From: Trematomus loennbergii
Lineage: Eukaryota > Chordata > Actinopteri > Perciformes > Nototheniidae
Assembly: GCA_012861695.1 (NCBI GenBank)
Contig: JAAOOA010000086.1
Span: 22,677,903-22,741,902, forward strand
DNA length: 64,000 nt
Direction of reading: 5' to 3'
Numbering within the stretch: position 1 is the first letter of the stretch; the number at the start of each line of letters is the position of its first letter. This document shows positions 23,599 through 38,244 of the stretch, piece after piece. The notes under the pieces were generated by a model. That model was not told where the DNA came from. It did not search any database and saw only the letters and a program-made list of their open reading frames with translations. Both the position numbers and the translations under genes were made by a program.

Positions 23599-26500
23599 CA
23601 ATCAGCCATTTCAAACGTAATCAACGTATTAAATTGCTGATCAATTGTTATCACTACTATTCGAAAGTTTAGATTGGGTAAAATCCCCTCACAGCACATT
23701 GGGAAAGTAGAAAAGACCTGAATTAAAACAAAAAAGGGTTTATGCAAGAAAAGTACTTGTTAGCTATTGATTAATACAAGTATTTTTTTAGTCCTAATTA
23801 CCATCTGGACCCTCAATAGTGAAATAAGAAACTAAAGTCCGGTCTGTATTATGGAAAAATAATAAATGTTCTTGGCCTAATTTACTTAAAAAGAAAAGAG
23901 TATTTCAGGCTGAATATGGCTTCTGAAAACTTCGAAGCCATGTGAAACACTCATCACATTCAAACTACACATTCATGTTTACATAAGAGAGCCAATGCAT
24001 ATGGATTAGATCCCACATTTCAGATTGTGGCCAGCGGAGGGCGACTGCTGGCTCTGAGCCGAGCCTCTCTGAGCGTCAGGTCTTCCTCCACCAGGTCCTG
24101 ACCTGCTGTCCGCCTCTGTGCCCCTTTCTGTTAAATAATGCATGCAGACTGCTGACATCCCTGACCCCCCCTTACAGCCCCTCCGCTCTATCTACCAATC
24201 ACTTGTACTTACACTCTACATGGTGAGTGAAGGTCTGTGGCAGCAGACATGTAAATGTGTAGATATATATGTCACTGAGGATAGGTTGAGTAAGAGATAC
24301 AGGTCTTTGCCTGAAAAATACCTGTAGGTTAGCTTAGCTTCGCTCACATGAGATATACTGCCTTCTCAGAATTTGAGCAGTTCACCAGGTTTCAGACAGG
24401 CAGAGTCTTTATTCCCTGTCCCTCACTCACACATATTTTCTGCCTTTCTTTCTGCACATCTCCTCCTCCTTTGCGAACGGTGTGATTACAACACGGATGG
24501 CTCTCAACACAAAGAAGCGGTTAGACCCGGACACGACTGCTTTTAAATGTCTTATCCTCAAGATTACCATAATCATGTAGCTGATATGCCACACTTCCAT
24601 TTGATGATGAAAGGATGTTGAAACATGCGTGCTCTGCAATTTAAAACAAATTTCGTTTATGTAGAACACATATTGAGTGTGTGACTTGATCCCCTTTGGG
24701 ACTCTTTTTTAATCAAGTATTTTACTACCACTATTACACATTTGTTTTCTATTTAAGTGCTTTAAAGGACATATCTCTCTTTCACTGCTTGTGCACATAT
24801 ATTTGTAGTTCCTGCAAACCCAAAAATTGTGAAATAAGTGAAAACCTTTTTTGTTTTTGTTTATCTACGCAAAGTGTTTGGCTGCATGGCAATATGCAGA
24901 ACACAGTATTTAGATCCCATTTATCTCTTAAGAAGTATCAGGCCATAGCAGTCCAGAAGTTGCTTATCCTAAGGTTGGTGGCTCATGGGATTGTCAGCCA
25001 ACTTACGACACAGGCTCGTTCATCACACCCTTGTGCATTGTGGGAAGATGCTTTGCGGCACCGATGGCAGGGGGTCAGGGGTGATGGATGCTGAAAAATG
25101 TGGGGGTTGTCAGAAAACTCAGGCGACAATCTGGGCTTTCTTGGGCCGAGACACGGTGCCCCTCCAGGTATGATGGCAAGAGCAGAGGCAGCGTGTGGTG
25201 AGCGTACGTGAGCACTTCCTGTTCAAGGGCGAGGTGGGGATGCTGCTGGCTCACCTCATTCTTCCTCTGTACCCTTCCCAAAAGGGACAGACAGCACTAG
25301 GACACATTGCTATCTTGAACAGATGCAGACGCATACAAACACCTACCTGCACGCACTTGCAGGCATACAGAGTTATCAACTAAAAAAACACAGACTCAGT
25401 CACACACAGGCTTTACTTAGTTCCTTCTCTCTCCATGCGTGACCCCTGATGAAGGGGTAGCGGAGTCCCTGGCAGTTCTTCATTGACATTCAGGATAGTG
25501 TCTGACTGGGTGAGCGTGACGCAGTCTAACTACAGACAACCCCTACACATTCACTGGTGGCCAGATTGACTTGGTATTCCTCATGGCACCACTCCTAAAC
25601 CACTTACTCGCATTAGCAATGCTAATTCAGAGAGGTGCGGGGAGATGGATTCATCATACACACTACCTCGCAAGCTTTTTCTCCCACATACACATACAAA
25701 GAGTGTCACTGGCTGTCATCCGCCCCATGAGGAGGTAAACAACGGTGTGATTAGTGGATTCTACATGTTGGGTAGTTATAAGGTGGAGACAGGCTAGGCA
25801 TGAAGGACGAGCTGTTTATTGTTCCTGCAATGAACTCTAAATGACTGATGTTGTGGACGCCAATGATTCCTCTGTCATTCTTTTTCTTAAGATACGAAGA
25901 GTGTCAGACAGTTCAATTCATATCTAGATGCATGGGCCACCTCTGATACGAAAGCAATAACTTTGTAAGGTTACAATACACTACAAAGTGATTTAAAGGT
26001 GATTGAGCGTACTGTTTACAGCTTAGATTTGATACATTGGGTCAATTTAGGCCAGTCAAAGAAGAAATTATGAAGAATTAATTTTTCACTCGAATCCTGC
26101 AGGCTTGTTGTTTACATGGTTTCCCAGCACAGTGTCATCCATTAAAATGCAGTAATTTCCACAACACTTAATGGGCACATGTCATTGTGAGTAACACCAC
26201 CAATGCATTAGCCCTGTGTGTTGTGCCCCTGGCATCGTTCATTATTAAAGCAGATACATTGTCAAAGCTTCAAACGGCACTAGACATGACAGAGTTGTCT
26301 TTCAGGGGACATATCATGAAATACTCACTTTTGCAGTGCTTGTGAAAATAGATTTGGGTGTCTGGAGTGCCTACCAACCCTGTCATTTGTTTTGTTGGCA
26401 GCCTCAGTCAGAAAACATGGGATTCAACAAGCTATTCAGAGGCTGTACCCCCCATCAAAGTATTAGAACCAACAGCTTCTGAACTACTTTTGCAATTATT

Positions 26501-28358
26501 TTTCGAGCAAGACATCCAGGACAGTTTGTCTTTTTGAACAGTGAACTGCGTATTCATGTCCGAACAGAAAAACAAATTATGACAATAACATTTCCCCTTT
26601 TATCAAGCTAGAATGTGGGTAGCACAATTATGTGTTCAGTTTTTGACAAATAATTGATTTCACAGATCAATTTTGCACAGAAATCTTTTTTGGATCAATA
26701 CTTGGTAAAAATGAAGGGTAAAGAGCATCCATTGAATGAAAACGTATACACGTAAATGAGAAGTGGCTTAATTTTTACACAACTGATTTTCAGTTATTCC
26801 ATGTGACCAAATATCTTTTGTTTACTTTGATCACAGACTCATGTTTCACCACAACAAAGCAACTGTTTTCATGTGTATAAAACCACCTAATTAGCATTCA
26901 TGTGTATATCGTTTTATTTGCATGGCTTGTGCAGCTGGATTCCCCTTAGAGAGGTTGAACCCCCCTTTTCATTTTTTAATGTTACACCGTATACACCACT
27001 AGTCATTTAGCCAGAATTAAGCGAGCATATTTCATGAAGCGTGGCATATGAGCCCCTTTTGAAACAAGATGTGAAATGTCACAGGCACACAGATGTCGGG
27101 GATGTGCAATTACTTTCGGCCCCGGCACACACAGGAGAATTGAATATTGCACATTGAAATTCAGCTAGGATGGCGACCTCTGTCATCTGATGCTGTGTGA
27201 TTTATCTAATTTCCCAGTCACTATCAAAACTCACAGGACAGTGGGGGCGTTCTGAAGTTTGTGGTATTATAATCATACCAAGCAGAAGCCGATTCACACA
27301 CCGTATTAAACACCGGAGGATAAGCCCCGGTGTGGCCACTTAAAACTAATAATTTGACTAATTGTATTACAATGTTAATAATAGAAGAAATGTCCAGAGT
27401 CAAACTCTTGAACAAATCCAATCCATTAATAGCTTTATGGGTAACGATTTGTTATTCCAAATTATAGTAATTTTCATGGAGCAGCAATGAGGTGTTATTT
27501 AAACATTTTAACATTTCAAATTGTGTGGTTTACGACTTCTCAAAGTCAGCGGCTATGCCTCATTAGACCATGAAAAAAAGCCAAAACACTAGAGGTAAAT
27601 GGTAATTATAAAACGCGTTAAAATTTGACCACATCAGAATTGTTCAATGATCATTCAACTGTAACTTTAGACGGAATTTCCTCTGTTTTCTTTTTTTATC
27701 ATTTCACGTTTACTTGCCTGACATTAACCGGCTCTGAAGGGGATTAAACTGAAGACCGGCATGTGATCATGACATTCACCTTATGCATCATGTATGACAA
27801 GTCCCGTGCAATATCTTATCAAATAAATATGACAAATGTTTCTCTGTCATGTTCCTCTTCCCCTATCCTCACATTGAAATCATGTAACCGGAATGTCTAC
27901 CCTCATTTTCACCTCCTTCCTTTTTTGTTACATTACTTTACTGCATCTTGCTGCTTTGAAATCCTGAGGTGAAAAAAAACAAAACACCTTTGATGTTCCA
28001 TTGCGAAACTTCAAAGCACTGCTGTAATTGACCTTGAAGTAATTAGGCAGTGCATTGTTGATCCTGACATCAGTTTTTATAAGTCCCGCTGGTTAATGCA
28101 AGCTCAGAGCCGCACTGTACGACTGCAGTCACATGGTCTTTTTGATGAGGGGTCAGAGAGACAAATACTCTTTTATCTCTGTACACAACTCAAGGCATAT
28201 ACATACAGTAAGGACATCAAGATGTGTACTTATATATAGAATCACCAAAGTGTGTGGGTGTGTGTCTGCAGGGTCCTCTGAAAGTGCTGCTCCTATTGAA
28301 GTGGCCTCAGTGTCACTAATGAACCTTCAGGCACACTGTCAGGAATCAGGGCCAAATA
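23599..28358. other. Noncoding stretch, partly conserved-looking
   Basis: A 4.8-kb stretch without recognisable coding sequence. AGGGGACATATCATGAAATA at about 26307 resembles one end of a TTAAAGG-type element, but no partner end is visible nearby. The part 26880-27240 is dense in homeobox-like and other AT-rich words (CTAATTAGC, TTATTTGCATGG) and could be a conserved regulatory element. That is inference only. Confidence 0.45.
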
Positions 28359-28380
28359 GTGTGTGTGTGTGTGTGTGTGT

Positions 28381-28444
<64 letters not shown>

Positions 28445-28454
28445 GTGTGTGTGT

Positions 28455-28496
<42 letters not shown>

Positions 28497-28530
28497 GTGT
28501 GTGTGTGGTGTGTGTGTGTGTGTGTGTGTG
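28359..28530. repeat. (TG)n microsatellite, interrupted
   Basis: About 170 bp of TG repeat. The interruptions GTTGTG and GGTGTG recur in the same order, which suggests an internal duplication of a block within the array. Confidence 0.96.
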
Positions 28531-31500
28531 ATATCTTGTGGGGCTGAGGAGGCTGTGAGGCGGCGATAGCACTGGCCTCTGTTGTGCTGCTGCTAATCTA
28601 CTGCACTGCAAGGCACAGGGGGGGTCAAGGAGAGGGCCCGTCCTCTCTGGGAGCTCGACCCAACAAACTCAAAACTCACTCCCTGGCTTCATGTACTTCC
28701 CCTCCTCCTTCTTTTTCCAATGTGGAACAAAACACAGGTGATATGATCCCTGGAAGCCAGTCCTGTTGTTTACCGTTTTGCCGCCTCAGATAAGGAGAGT
28801 TAGGAAAGTCAGAGCTGTCTCTAAGTAATATTCTTTAATATAGAAACAAACAAGTGATTAAAGGGTTTTATTCCTCCTGCCACACTGTCTCTTGATTTGT
28901 GTTTGTTCAATGCTACCCAAAAGCAGAGAAGTTAAAGCTTGGATTAAGCCATTTCCCTGGCAAATCCTGTGTGATTAGGCTGTAAACAATGCAAGCCCAG
29001 CAAATGCTTTTAAGTAATACGTGGGACTGATTTCACAAATGAAAGATAGTGTTTTTTCATTTTTATATTCAATCCTGTCATAATGCCCAAGGCTTAAAAC
29101 TAACCCTCCAGCGTCTCAAATGTTGGTAATGACTAATATACCCTAAATCCATCAAATTCCATCAAATTCCCTCACAAGTACCATAGCCATCTTTATTAAT
29201 TGTCCGAAAAAGAATAGTGCTGCATTCAATCGATTTGAACCCATCAGAGTATCTTCAACAGATCCCTGGAAAGAAGTGGCATCTGCCAAAGTAGCTGCAG
29301 CAAAGCATTCAGGCTCAAACAACGGTCATTAAGTCAAGGTTGAAATCAGTCAAGGGCCTCTTCTTCTGCCCACTGCCTGCTATGTCTGCTGTGCCCCACA
29401 GGAGTAGAGTTCAGTGATTAAAATGTCTGTAATTACTCCACCGGTGTGCACACGGGCCGCGAGTCTGCGTGCGAGTGTGTGCGGCTGTGAGTGTTCAGGA
29501 GAGTGTGTACGCACACGTGTACTTGTGTGTCCATGATGGTGTAGTTAACAAAAGGACACCTTCAATGTGGCCCCCGCGGGGAGAGAGATGTTTAAGTGCT
29601 CCCTCTGTGAGGAGTGTTGGATGATTTGACTCAAGGCACTGGCACCCGGAGAGGTGTGTAAGCAGTTTGTCAGCAGCCAAGTATCTACAAAGCATTTATG
29701 TGTGTTTTAAGTGCATGTGCTTGCATACAGTATGTGGGGCTAGCTTTATGCATGTGTGTCTCGAGGAGTGCATGATGGCAGCAAGTTAAAGCTACAACTA
29801 GGAGGGGCTGTAACGAATAGCTAGAAGCTTCATTCATAACATTCATATTCAAATACAAAAAAATGTTCAGCCTATTTAAACCTGGTATTTTTCTAGACAG
29901 TTGCAGATAAATATCAGGCTGCACTTTAAGCCTATTATACTATTTATAGAATAAAACAATTCAAGCAGTGTCTGCAGAGAGGTGCTGCTTCGGGTTAGTT
30001 AAAGCTTACTAGAAAATGCAATGTGTTCATGCAGGTGAGTGACAAAGCATGGTTCAGGTTTATGTATAACTTTGTGTGTAATAGTGTACCATTTATTCTT
30101 TTCTTTTGCTTTCTTCCCCTCTCATATCATTCTCTTTCTCTTGAACACAAAACATAGTGAGTGTTTTGTCCTTTAGTCCTCTGTGTTTTGTTCTGATCTT
30201 GAGCTGCCTTACTTTAAGAAAAGAGACTAGCATGTTACAAAGCCCCTTTATGAAATGGCCTTAAGTTGTAACAGTGGATGTCTTTAGGATTGTTCAGTGC
30301 TGAAGCCTCCCTGAGAGCTGACAAGGTGGCAAGAGACAAACAAAGAGGCCTTGATTGAAGTAGCACAGCTATCACAAACACAAACACATTGAGATGGAAA
30401 AGTCTTGTGTCAGAACCGCTGGTTTGTGTCAGGTTGCATTAAGATGGGAGACAGAACACAGCTTGGTTATTTTGTCTGCTAACATTACCCACCGTGTGTG
30501 TTTGTTCGGGGAGATGAGGTGGGCTTGACATGGCCTAGTTATAGACTAATACAAGCTGTGTGGCAGTACAGTATGACGGTGCCTGCATGTTATTGTTTTT
30601 ACTGCTGCTCTTAATCTTTGGTGCATTTGCATGTGCATAAGTATAGCTGCTTGCTTGCATGTCCACAATCTGTTGATGTAAAGCTGAAGAGCTGTAGCTG
30701 TTTGATGCCATGTATTAAGCATTTTCTGTGTGATTTAAAAGAGATTAAAACAGAATCTGTGGGCGCTGAAGAATTGATGTAGATCTTGGATACGGTATAG
30801 TGAAATTGGCAGTATAAATGTATATGTTTGAATATAATTTTTATTTCAATACATATGTATGCTTACACAAAGCGCCCGCTGCGTGACGAGTGTTGTTTGA
30901 GTGACATTGCAGTGGGATTTGCATTCCCCCTGTCTCTTCCCCAAACACACACTACACACACACACACACTACACACAGTCAACTCACCTGCTGCACATGT
31001 GTAGCCTACTACATTATCATGCAGAGACAAGGACGAAATAATTTGACTCACACATAGACCAGGGTTGGATAATATAAAAGGAAAAATGAGTGGTTGGGAT
31101 TCACCACTGTTCTTCCATCTGCCACTCTCTTATAATTATAAAGAAAAAGACAATACATTCCTCCCTGTTTATGCATACACATGCAATCAAAATGAAAGTG
31201 ACAGATGTCCTGTTTGTGAACGTGAAACCCAGTGTAAACACAGCTGTTTGTTGACTGATGTGGGATTGGCTGGCTTTATTCCAATACTCCTCCTTCTGTT
31301 GTTAGCTGAGAGCTGAGGGTAGCAGTGCAGTATGGATAGAGAGTGAGGGACATAATGATGATGATGATCATGACTATTATGATCATGATGGTGGCCCTCC
31401 GATTAGTCTACTTAAATCAGAGGGAAGGTCCACTAAGCTGAATATCTATTGATGGAGATGCAAAGTGAAACAGGACTTCTAATTACACAAGTCAACTTCC

Positions 31501-34500
31501 CACAATTGCTTTACATATCCCTGACAATCAAGGAAATCAAGTGGGGCTTGCTGAAAAAGATAATTTACACAATGTAGACATTTTTATACAAAAGCCAGGC
31601 TGTAGAAAAGGTATTACAGTTCTAGTGAAGCTCAGCTAGGTCTGCACCAGATATGTGATTCATGATGCAAACCTTAATAAAGAACTAACTGTATCACAGT
31701 CATGATACAGTGTCAAAAATGACAACCAGAAATTAATTAATTCCAATTGTATTTAATAAATCAGCACTCATGTGCTACAATACTAATAAAGCAGATACAA
31801 TCCGCATTGTGCTACAGGACAAACCCTGTTATAATAATCCAAGTGTGGGCATGCAGCACACATAATCCTGTCAGTGACTCTGGGGAAATGAGATCTCTAA
31901 TAAGTACATTCAAGACATTCTAACACATTTTTATGGTCTTAAATTGTAATTTCAGCTGTGATTTTAAGGTCAAACCAGGGCGCAGTACTAGAAGAGGCAG
32001 GCGTAATAGTCTGGAGAGAGGACAATATTGGAAATGAGAGGCTTTGGGTGTTGGAAGGGAGTAAAGTATTTGTGTAAAAAAGGCAAACGAATGGAGGATT
32101 GATGGGTGTGTGTTTAAGTTAATGTGAAGGGTCAAGGGTGCGTTGCAGTGGGAGCGTTCAGACCCACACACCGGGGGGATTAACGTCTAACAACCTGGAG
32201 AGAGAGGAGCATGCAGAGATGGATATCAGGGAGAGGGAAGTAGTGTGTGTGTCAGAGAAAAATACCGAAACAGATCAAGGGAGGATGGATTTTATTTGAC
32301 AGAAGGGAAATAATTAATGGGGTATCAAAAGAGATAACATATTTTGAGCCAAAAGTAAAAAAACATGTCCCTTTCAATAGTTACCAAAGCCAATACAATT
32401 ATGTATTAGTTTGGTTCGTCAACATGATTACAGAAAACAATTGGCCTGATTTCTATGTTATGTGGTAAAAGAGTGTAGCATGGGCCAAGAAGTATAATAA
32501 CCTTTGGGAAACAAAAGAATCAAAGGGTGGATACACACATTAGTTTTCACTTATATCGTAACTGCCTTGGCGGAGGTCTTGCTTTCCAATTTTGCTTTGA
32601 CTTAAATATATAATTAGACGTAATAGGAAGACATTAAGTTCAAGCATGTTGTATTGTGATTTTTGTACAGGCCGTCTCGGGCACAGGTAGAAGACATCAA
32701 AGGCCCAGCATTATCCCTTATTATCCCTGTGTTGTTGTAACTTCTCCCCATCCGCATTTCTTCCAACACCTGCTTCAGCCTCTGTTGAAAAGACAGCTGA
32801 CACCCCTGCAAAGATCCATACTGACGTCTTTTACTGCATTCATATTGTAATGAGGCTACGGATTAGAATAGGAAAAAGGTGTTTTAATGTGAAGCCTGTC
32901 TGAGAGTAATGCTCTCAATCACAGAGATTTGTGTTAACCTCAGGAAACCTTAAAAACCTGGGGAGCAGAACATACTTATTGGTTAAAAGTGAAAGCGTCA
33001 GAGCTATCCTTCTTATTTCTTTCAGTACTTCCAGTCAACATGTCATATCCCTAGTTGTCAGCCTTCATCAGTTGCCATTATAAACCTCTTACTTCTCCCG
33101 TCTTCTTGATTTGTACATATAGCTGATTCCTTGGAAGAGAGGATGTTTAATGCCTTTTGCCAGACCATCATCATCCTTCTCATGATTGACTCATCATGGC
33201 CTCTTCTTAAAACGGTCTCTTCAGAAGCTCACTACTTTTGTGATTAACCTCCTTCCCTTCGCTCATCTTGGTTTTTTTTCCCTCCATGATTCTATCCTCT
33301 CTGTTTTGAACCCTCATCATTAACATGTCCCCTCTTGGCATGAGAGCGAAACAGGGGGAACATTTAACCGATGACCTGCTGAGTTAGCGTCCCACTCTGC
33401 CCTTGACCAGCCCTGACCACACAGTGAACCGCACTGCAAACAAACAGCGGGGGGGGGAACCGAGATCTAACAATAGTCTCAACAATTGTATATGTTAATG
33501 ACTCAAGTTGAATATTCAAATACTTTTTCTTCCTCCCCGTATAGTGTTGAGACGGTAAAGAAAGCACATAAACATGTGCAGACTCTCAGTGAAACCACCA
33601 GCGTGCATTAGCGAGCCTGACAAAGCTCATTAAGTTTGCTGGTGATGAAAGGCGTACACAGCCCCGTCCCACTGAGCTTTATGAAAACGTTATGACAACG
33701 CAGAGTGATCCACTTAGGAGGCGCATAGTGCCCCTCAGGGGGGTGGCAGCCTTCTCTGGGGGTTTTCTTTGCTTTTGTGCAGTAGATGTGTGCAGTGCAC
33801 TAAATGCTCCAGCCATGTCCCTCCATGTTCCTTTAAGGCATGCAGCACGGACGCAACTCGCATCGTTAATGAAACGGTGCAGCTCTTAGCGAAAGTGTTA
33901 GACACAAGACTTCTATTTAAGATGCTTTTATTGTCACGGCTTGTAAGGGTACGTTTTTGTGTGTGTATGAAGTCGGAATGCTGTGTTTGTCTAATTAATT
34001 ATGTCCTATCTTCAGTGGGCCTTAGGAGGTTGTTTCATAGAAAATATCCTTAAATGAACTAAACCAGCACGATAAGTTTCTCTGTCCTTTTTTAAGCTTC
34101 TGCTTATTAAGGTTTCCTTTTTTTTCTTTTATTCTTTTGTTCTTCACTTTCTTGGTCTCAGTTTCGAAAGCACAGGCTAGTCCACCTGTCCACTTCTGTG
34201 CGATTTGCCATTGACTCTGCACAGGGACAGTTTTGCTCTGAGATTCCTATACAGTTTGAGTTTGGTCCTCCAGTCACACGTAGCACAGAGGAAGTATGTG
34301 AACTGCTCTATTCATGCTGTAGTCGTTTACCTACATAAGGGTATGGTTAAGTCAGTGTATCTAAGAACAACACATTCTCAAACCCAATTCTTCAAAACAG
34401 CAGCTTAGTCTGTGACCTTAAGGTTTTACTAGCAGTTTTGGTGTGGTAGGTAATATATGTAAATGTATGTTTGTCACATGAGTAGTGTCATTTAAAAAAA

Positions 34501-35668
34501 AAACTTCTTTATGGAAAAGATCACGTTTGACGTTATCTTCATTGACAAACAAGTCAGTTGACACACAAGTGACAAGCAACTGTGACAAAATAAATATTGA
34601 CGTCGACTTTGAGTTTCATCCTAGACACAAACACCGGTCTCCTGGGTAATTGTCACACACCCAACCATAAAACAGCGTATTTTAGTGACAGATGACTTTA
34701 CCAAACAGAAGATAGTTTCTGAATAAATGTGTGTGAGGTTCAGGGCCAGGCTAGCCTTTTCCCTGTTTGTAACCTTTCTGCAAAGCTAAACGGCTAATTT
34801 ACGGAGCTAATTTACTGTACAGCCATTAGAGTGATAAATACGTCTCACCCGACTCCCGCCAAGAAGCAAATGAGCCTTATTTCCCCAAATTTCAATGTCA
34901 AAATGGCATTTCCATTAGGTCTATTTTTGTACTTCTAAAGCACATACCAATCCAAAGTCTTTGTCTCTTCCTTCCAGAGGACAGAAGAAGTGAGATGTGC
35001 TCATCAAGGCACAGTGGGCACAGGGGGTGCAGGGCACAGATGGCAGCGCAGGTGTGGAGATGCCACCACATCAAGCACAGTCATCAACTCCATCTAAACA
35101 CACTCTGGTGTGCGTCCATTTCCTCACAGACATTTTTACATCAGATCAGAATCCTTTATCTGTCTTTTCTTCCCTACATCTGACGGGAAGTTGAGCCGCC
35201 GAACAGCTCTGTACTGTGAATAATTCAGTCTAAACTGGAGTCGGAGTGGCCGTAGCTCTTACACATTAAACATTAATGTTGAGGGTAAATGCATCTTTTA
35301 TCGTAACATGTAACAATCCCCTCTGTCCTGCTATACTTTCACATCAGAGCTCTGGATGACAGCGTACTCAGAGCAGAGATTTTTTTTGGAAGTGTTCCTC
35401 CTCCAGCCGAGCAACTCACTTATTTGTCATTTGAACTGGCAAGCATAGAGAAGTAAACAACAAGACAGCCTGAATGATTCCCTGAATTGGCGTTGCATGG
35501 GAGAAGTTAAAATAGATGTTTGGAAAGTGACAGCTCTCTTGCTTTTGCGTTCTTTTTTGGAGAACATGTGTTTTTTAAACAATCAATGATTTCCAGAGTC
35601 CCTGTTTTTGTCAAGGCTCCTTGAGTACTTTTTTTTCAGTCTATCCCTCTTTGTTCCTTATCATCTCG
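28531..35668. other. Noncoding stretch, 7 kb
   Basis: No protein, RNA gene or named repeat is recognised apart from a CA run with interruptions at 30945-30979 and a small GAT/ATC patch at 31352-31392. Many short frames exist on both strands; none has a convincing composition or motif. A TTCCTTCCAG tract at 34970-34979 resembles a splice acceptor without a credible exon. Confidence 0.5.
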
Positions 35669-36156
35669 TTAAAGTGGACCTATCATGCTATATTTGAATA
35701 ATATAGTGTAGGACCTATATATAAGGCATATTTATACTTATTTTTTTCAAAATACCAAACAGATCATGCATTTTAGCCATGCCTCATTTCACTCAATTCA
35801 ACTCAACTCTGTTTTTGCAAGGGCAGATTCTGTGAGAACAGCACCATCTACAGGCCTGGCATATATACTACAGCGTCTTCAGCGCTTTCGAACGGCAATG
35901 GCCGTGGCTGTCTCCTCCTGATTGGTGGAGTTGGCCCAATAGCCGTAGCGCCACCATCCTGACGTCAGGACAGTGTTCAAATCTGGATCAGTTTTTATCA
36001 GATCCGTTGCAGCCCCTTTTTTAGAGATTTGGGTATGGAGGAAAATAGAGAGGGTTGTGTTTTCTGACACTTGGTGAGTTCCCTGGAACACCGGGGACAC
36101 ATATTCATGTATAAAAGACGTACAAAAGTGCATTTTGCATGATAGGTCCTCTTTAA
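35669..36156 (-). mobile_element. TIR element family A, copy 2 (inverted)
   Basis: A 488-bp inverted counterpart of 7296-7741. The TTAAAGTGGACCTATCATGC end is now at left and the GCATGATAGGTCCTCTTTAA end at right. TGACGTCA (35960-35967) and the inverted CCAAT box CTGATTGGT (35918-35926) are conserved. It has about 30 extra bases (36020-36060) relative to copy 1. The palindrome around TGACGTCA is less perfect here. Confidence 0.9.
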
Positions 36157-37623
36157 GTTAGAACAATTATATACAAAGTAAAAAGTGATATAAGCAGCTT
36201 TGGTCTCATTTAACATATTCTTGACCCTTGGTAATGTGCAAATTGAGGCCTGTACATGTAAAGAGTGTGTTCCGATAATAGTGGCAGCGTTAATAAAACA
36301 CTGTACTGGATTAATTACCTAAAAGATCTGCTCTTCATGCTGAATTCCTAAGAGAACGGGGTGATTTGCTTCATAATGAGGCTTCCTCATTACAATGACA
36401 AGTACTCACGGCTCATCAGCCTGACTTTGAGAAGGCGAACTCAAGTGCACTGTCTCCATTCTTAATTTAAGCTTTTAACAATATAAAATGTAACTAAAAA
36501 AGCACACTGACAAAAGATGAGGTCTGAGATGATGATGGTTGTTTTTAATGGATATAGACTTTAACTTGACTTGAATAAACTCTGTGCAAGTACAAAATTA
36601 AGAGGTAAAGACACTTGATAGCATCCATTCTCATCTTCTTTGTGTAGCTTTGAAGGAGAAAGAACAACAACCTTTGCAAAATTGCACACATACTTTACTG
36701 CAGTTACAACTGTACTTCAATAAGCACTCTGGTGAGTCGAACACTTTGCCTAATGACTATTAAATACCTCCTAACAATTTGCTGGAAACAAGACCCACAT
36801 TACGAGTTCATGAAAATATATTAGAAGCAACAGTAAAAGGGGACAATATAACCACCCTGCCATTTCCCATCATCACAGCCAAGTTCCCAGGCGAAAAGAA
36901 TAAAGGAAAGAAATTCCCCCACTGGCAAGGATTCATAAAACGGCCTGTTTCAAAGCACTGTATCAACTTGAAGCCATTTATAACAAAGAATCCTGTAAAG
37001 CTGTCCCTCCACCTTCATCAAAACGGGATTAAAAGTCTTTCTGTGGCTATAGGCGCTCAGCACCTAAGAGAAGATTATGGTCTGTGGCTCACGCAGTGTT
37101 CTACTTTGTTAGTAAGACTGACTCTCTGCCTCCTGAAGGCCGTCTTTATACCTCACTCTTTCAAACTCCCGTGTCTCGGCTCTCTGATCCAGTTCCTCTG
37201 CTTTGTAAATAGTTGGGTCCATACCCCATGTACATTAGTGCACAGTTATGTCTCTATGCGTATCGAGGCTTTACTGTTCTGTCGCATGGCAACAACAGTA
37301 AGCATTGCCAGTGTGAGAAAATAATGGTTATATTTCTAACAACTAGACAGAAAAACAGATAGCTAATAAAGTAGTGCTGCAGTGTGGGTGTGGGTCAGCT
37401 GAGTAATATTACAAGGTGCAGTCTGAAGATCTGTTTCAAAATAAGGCAGAATATTGCTTGTCTTTGTAGACAAGGCTTCTCCTCAACAACATGACATGTT
37501 TTGCCTTGAAAATAATCAGATACAGTAAGTGTAGTGAAAGCCTTTCTATAAAGGCATATGGTAATTTAAATATTGTACTGTAAGGTTGAAAAAAGATTAT
37601 AACAGATCATTTCTGGAAAGTTG
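36157..37623. other. Noncoding stretch with one long open frame
   Basis: A plus-strand frame is open for about 180 codons (36779-37324). Its first usable start would be TTG, the only ATG lies near the end, and no domain is recognisable. I regard it as a chance open frame. The rest is unmatched. Confidence 0.5.
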
Positions 37624-38244
37624 TTGAAGAGGCACTATTATGCTCTTTCCTGTAGTGGGTTATTGTGACGGGGTTCTATTTGTCCGTTTGAAACATAGGC
37701 TTAGTCGGTTGATTTAAGCTCCAAAACTTTAATTATAACCGCAACAAAAATATATATACTGTTTGATAAAAGTGAAACAGTATAACTTGAATAAACAAAA
37801 TTAAAGTGACCAAATTAGGTTGTCTATCACTCATGGAGTAAACACATTCTAGCTGTTTCCAGGGCCAACACCGTCCCTTTTGAACCCATAGCCATCCCCA
37901 CAGGCTTACCGTCAACAGGTTACACAATTAACTCAAAACCACATTGTCAACATAAATGTAATCCGTCAAACATGAGAAAACTATCCGACCCAAACATACA
38001 CAGGTTAACTATCTCTTAACACAATCATTCCCCATAATTAATAAACGCAAAAGAAATAATAAATTGCATGGTTCAATATCCTATTTAAATCACGGAAGTG
38101 ATGCGCCTCCGTCTTTTCCACATCCCCTTTGCTGGGGAGACGGCGGCGAAACTCCGTTCGCTGCTCGTCACGTAAGTATCGTGTAATATAGTTAAATGTA
38201 TGTTTAAATAATTGTAAACTCACAAGCGTGCACTCATGGTCGCG

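Noticed and set aside
24985..25173. Open frame ending at a donor-like CAGGTATGA
   Set aside because: It has no protein resemblance, and a GT after CAG is frequent by chance.
26300..26330. Additional TTAAAGG-clan element
   Set aside because: AGGGGACATATCATGAAATA resembles one end, but there is no TTAA and no partner end within reach, so it is noted only as a possible fragment.
36779..37324. 181-codon plus-strand frame
   Set aside because: It starts at TTG, the only ATG is near the end, there is no recognisable domain, and no splice or promoter context was seen. It is probably a chance open frame.
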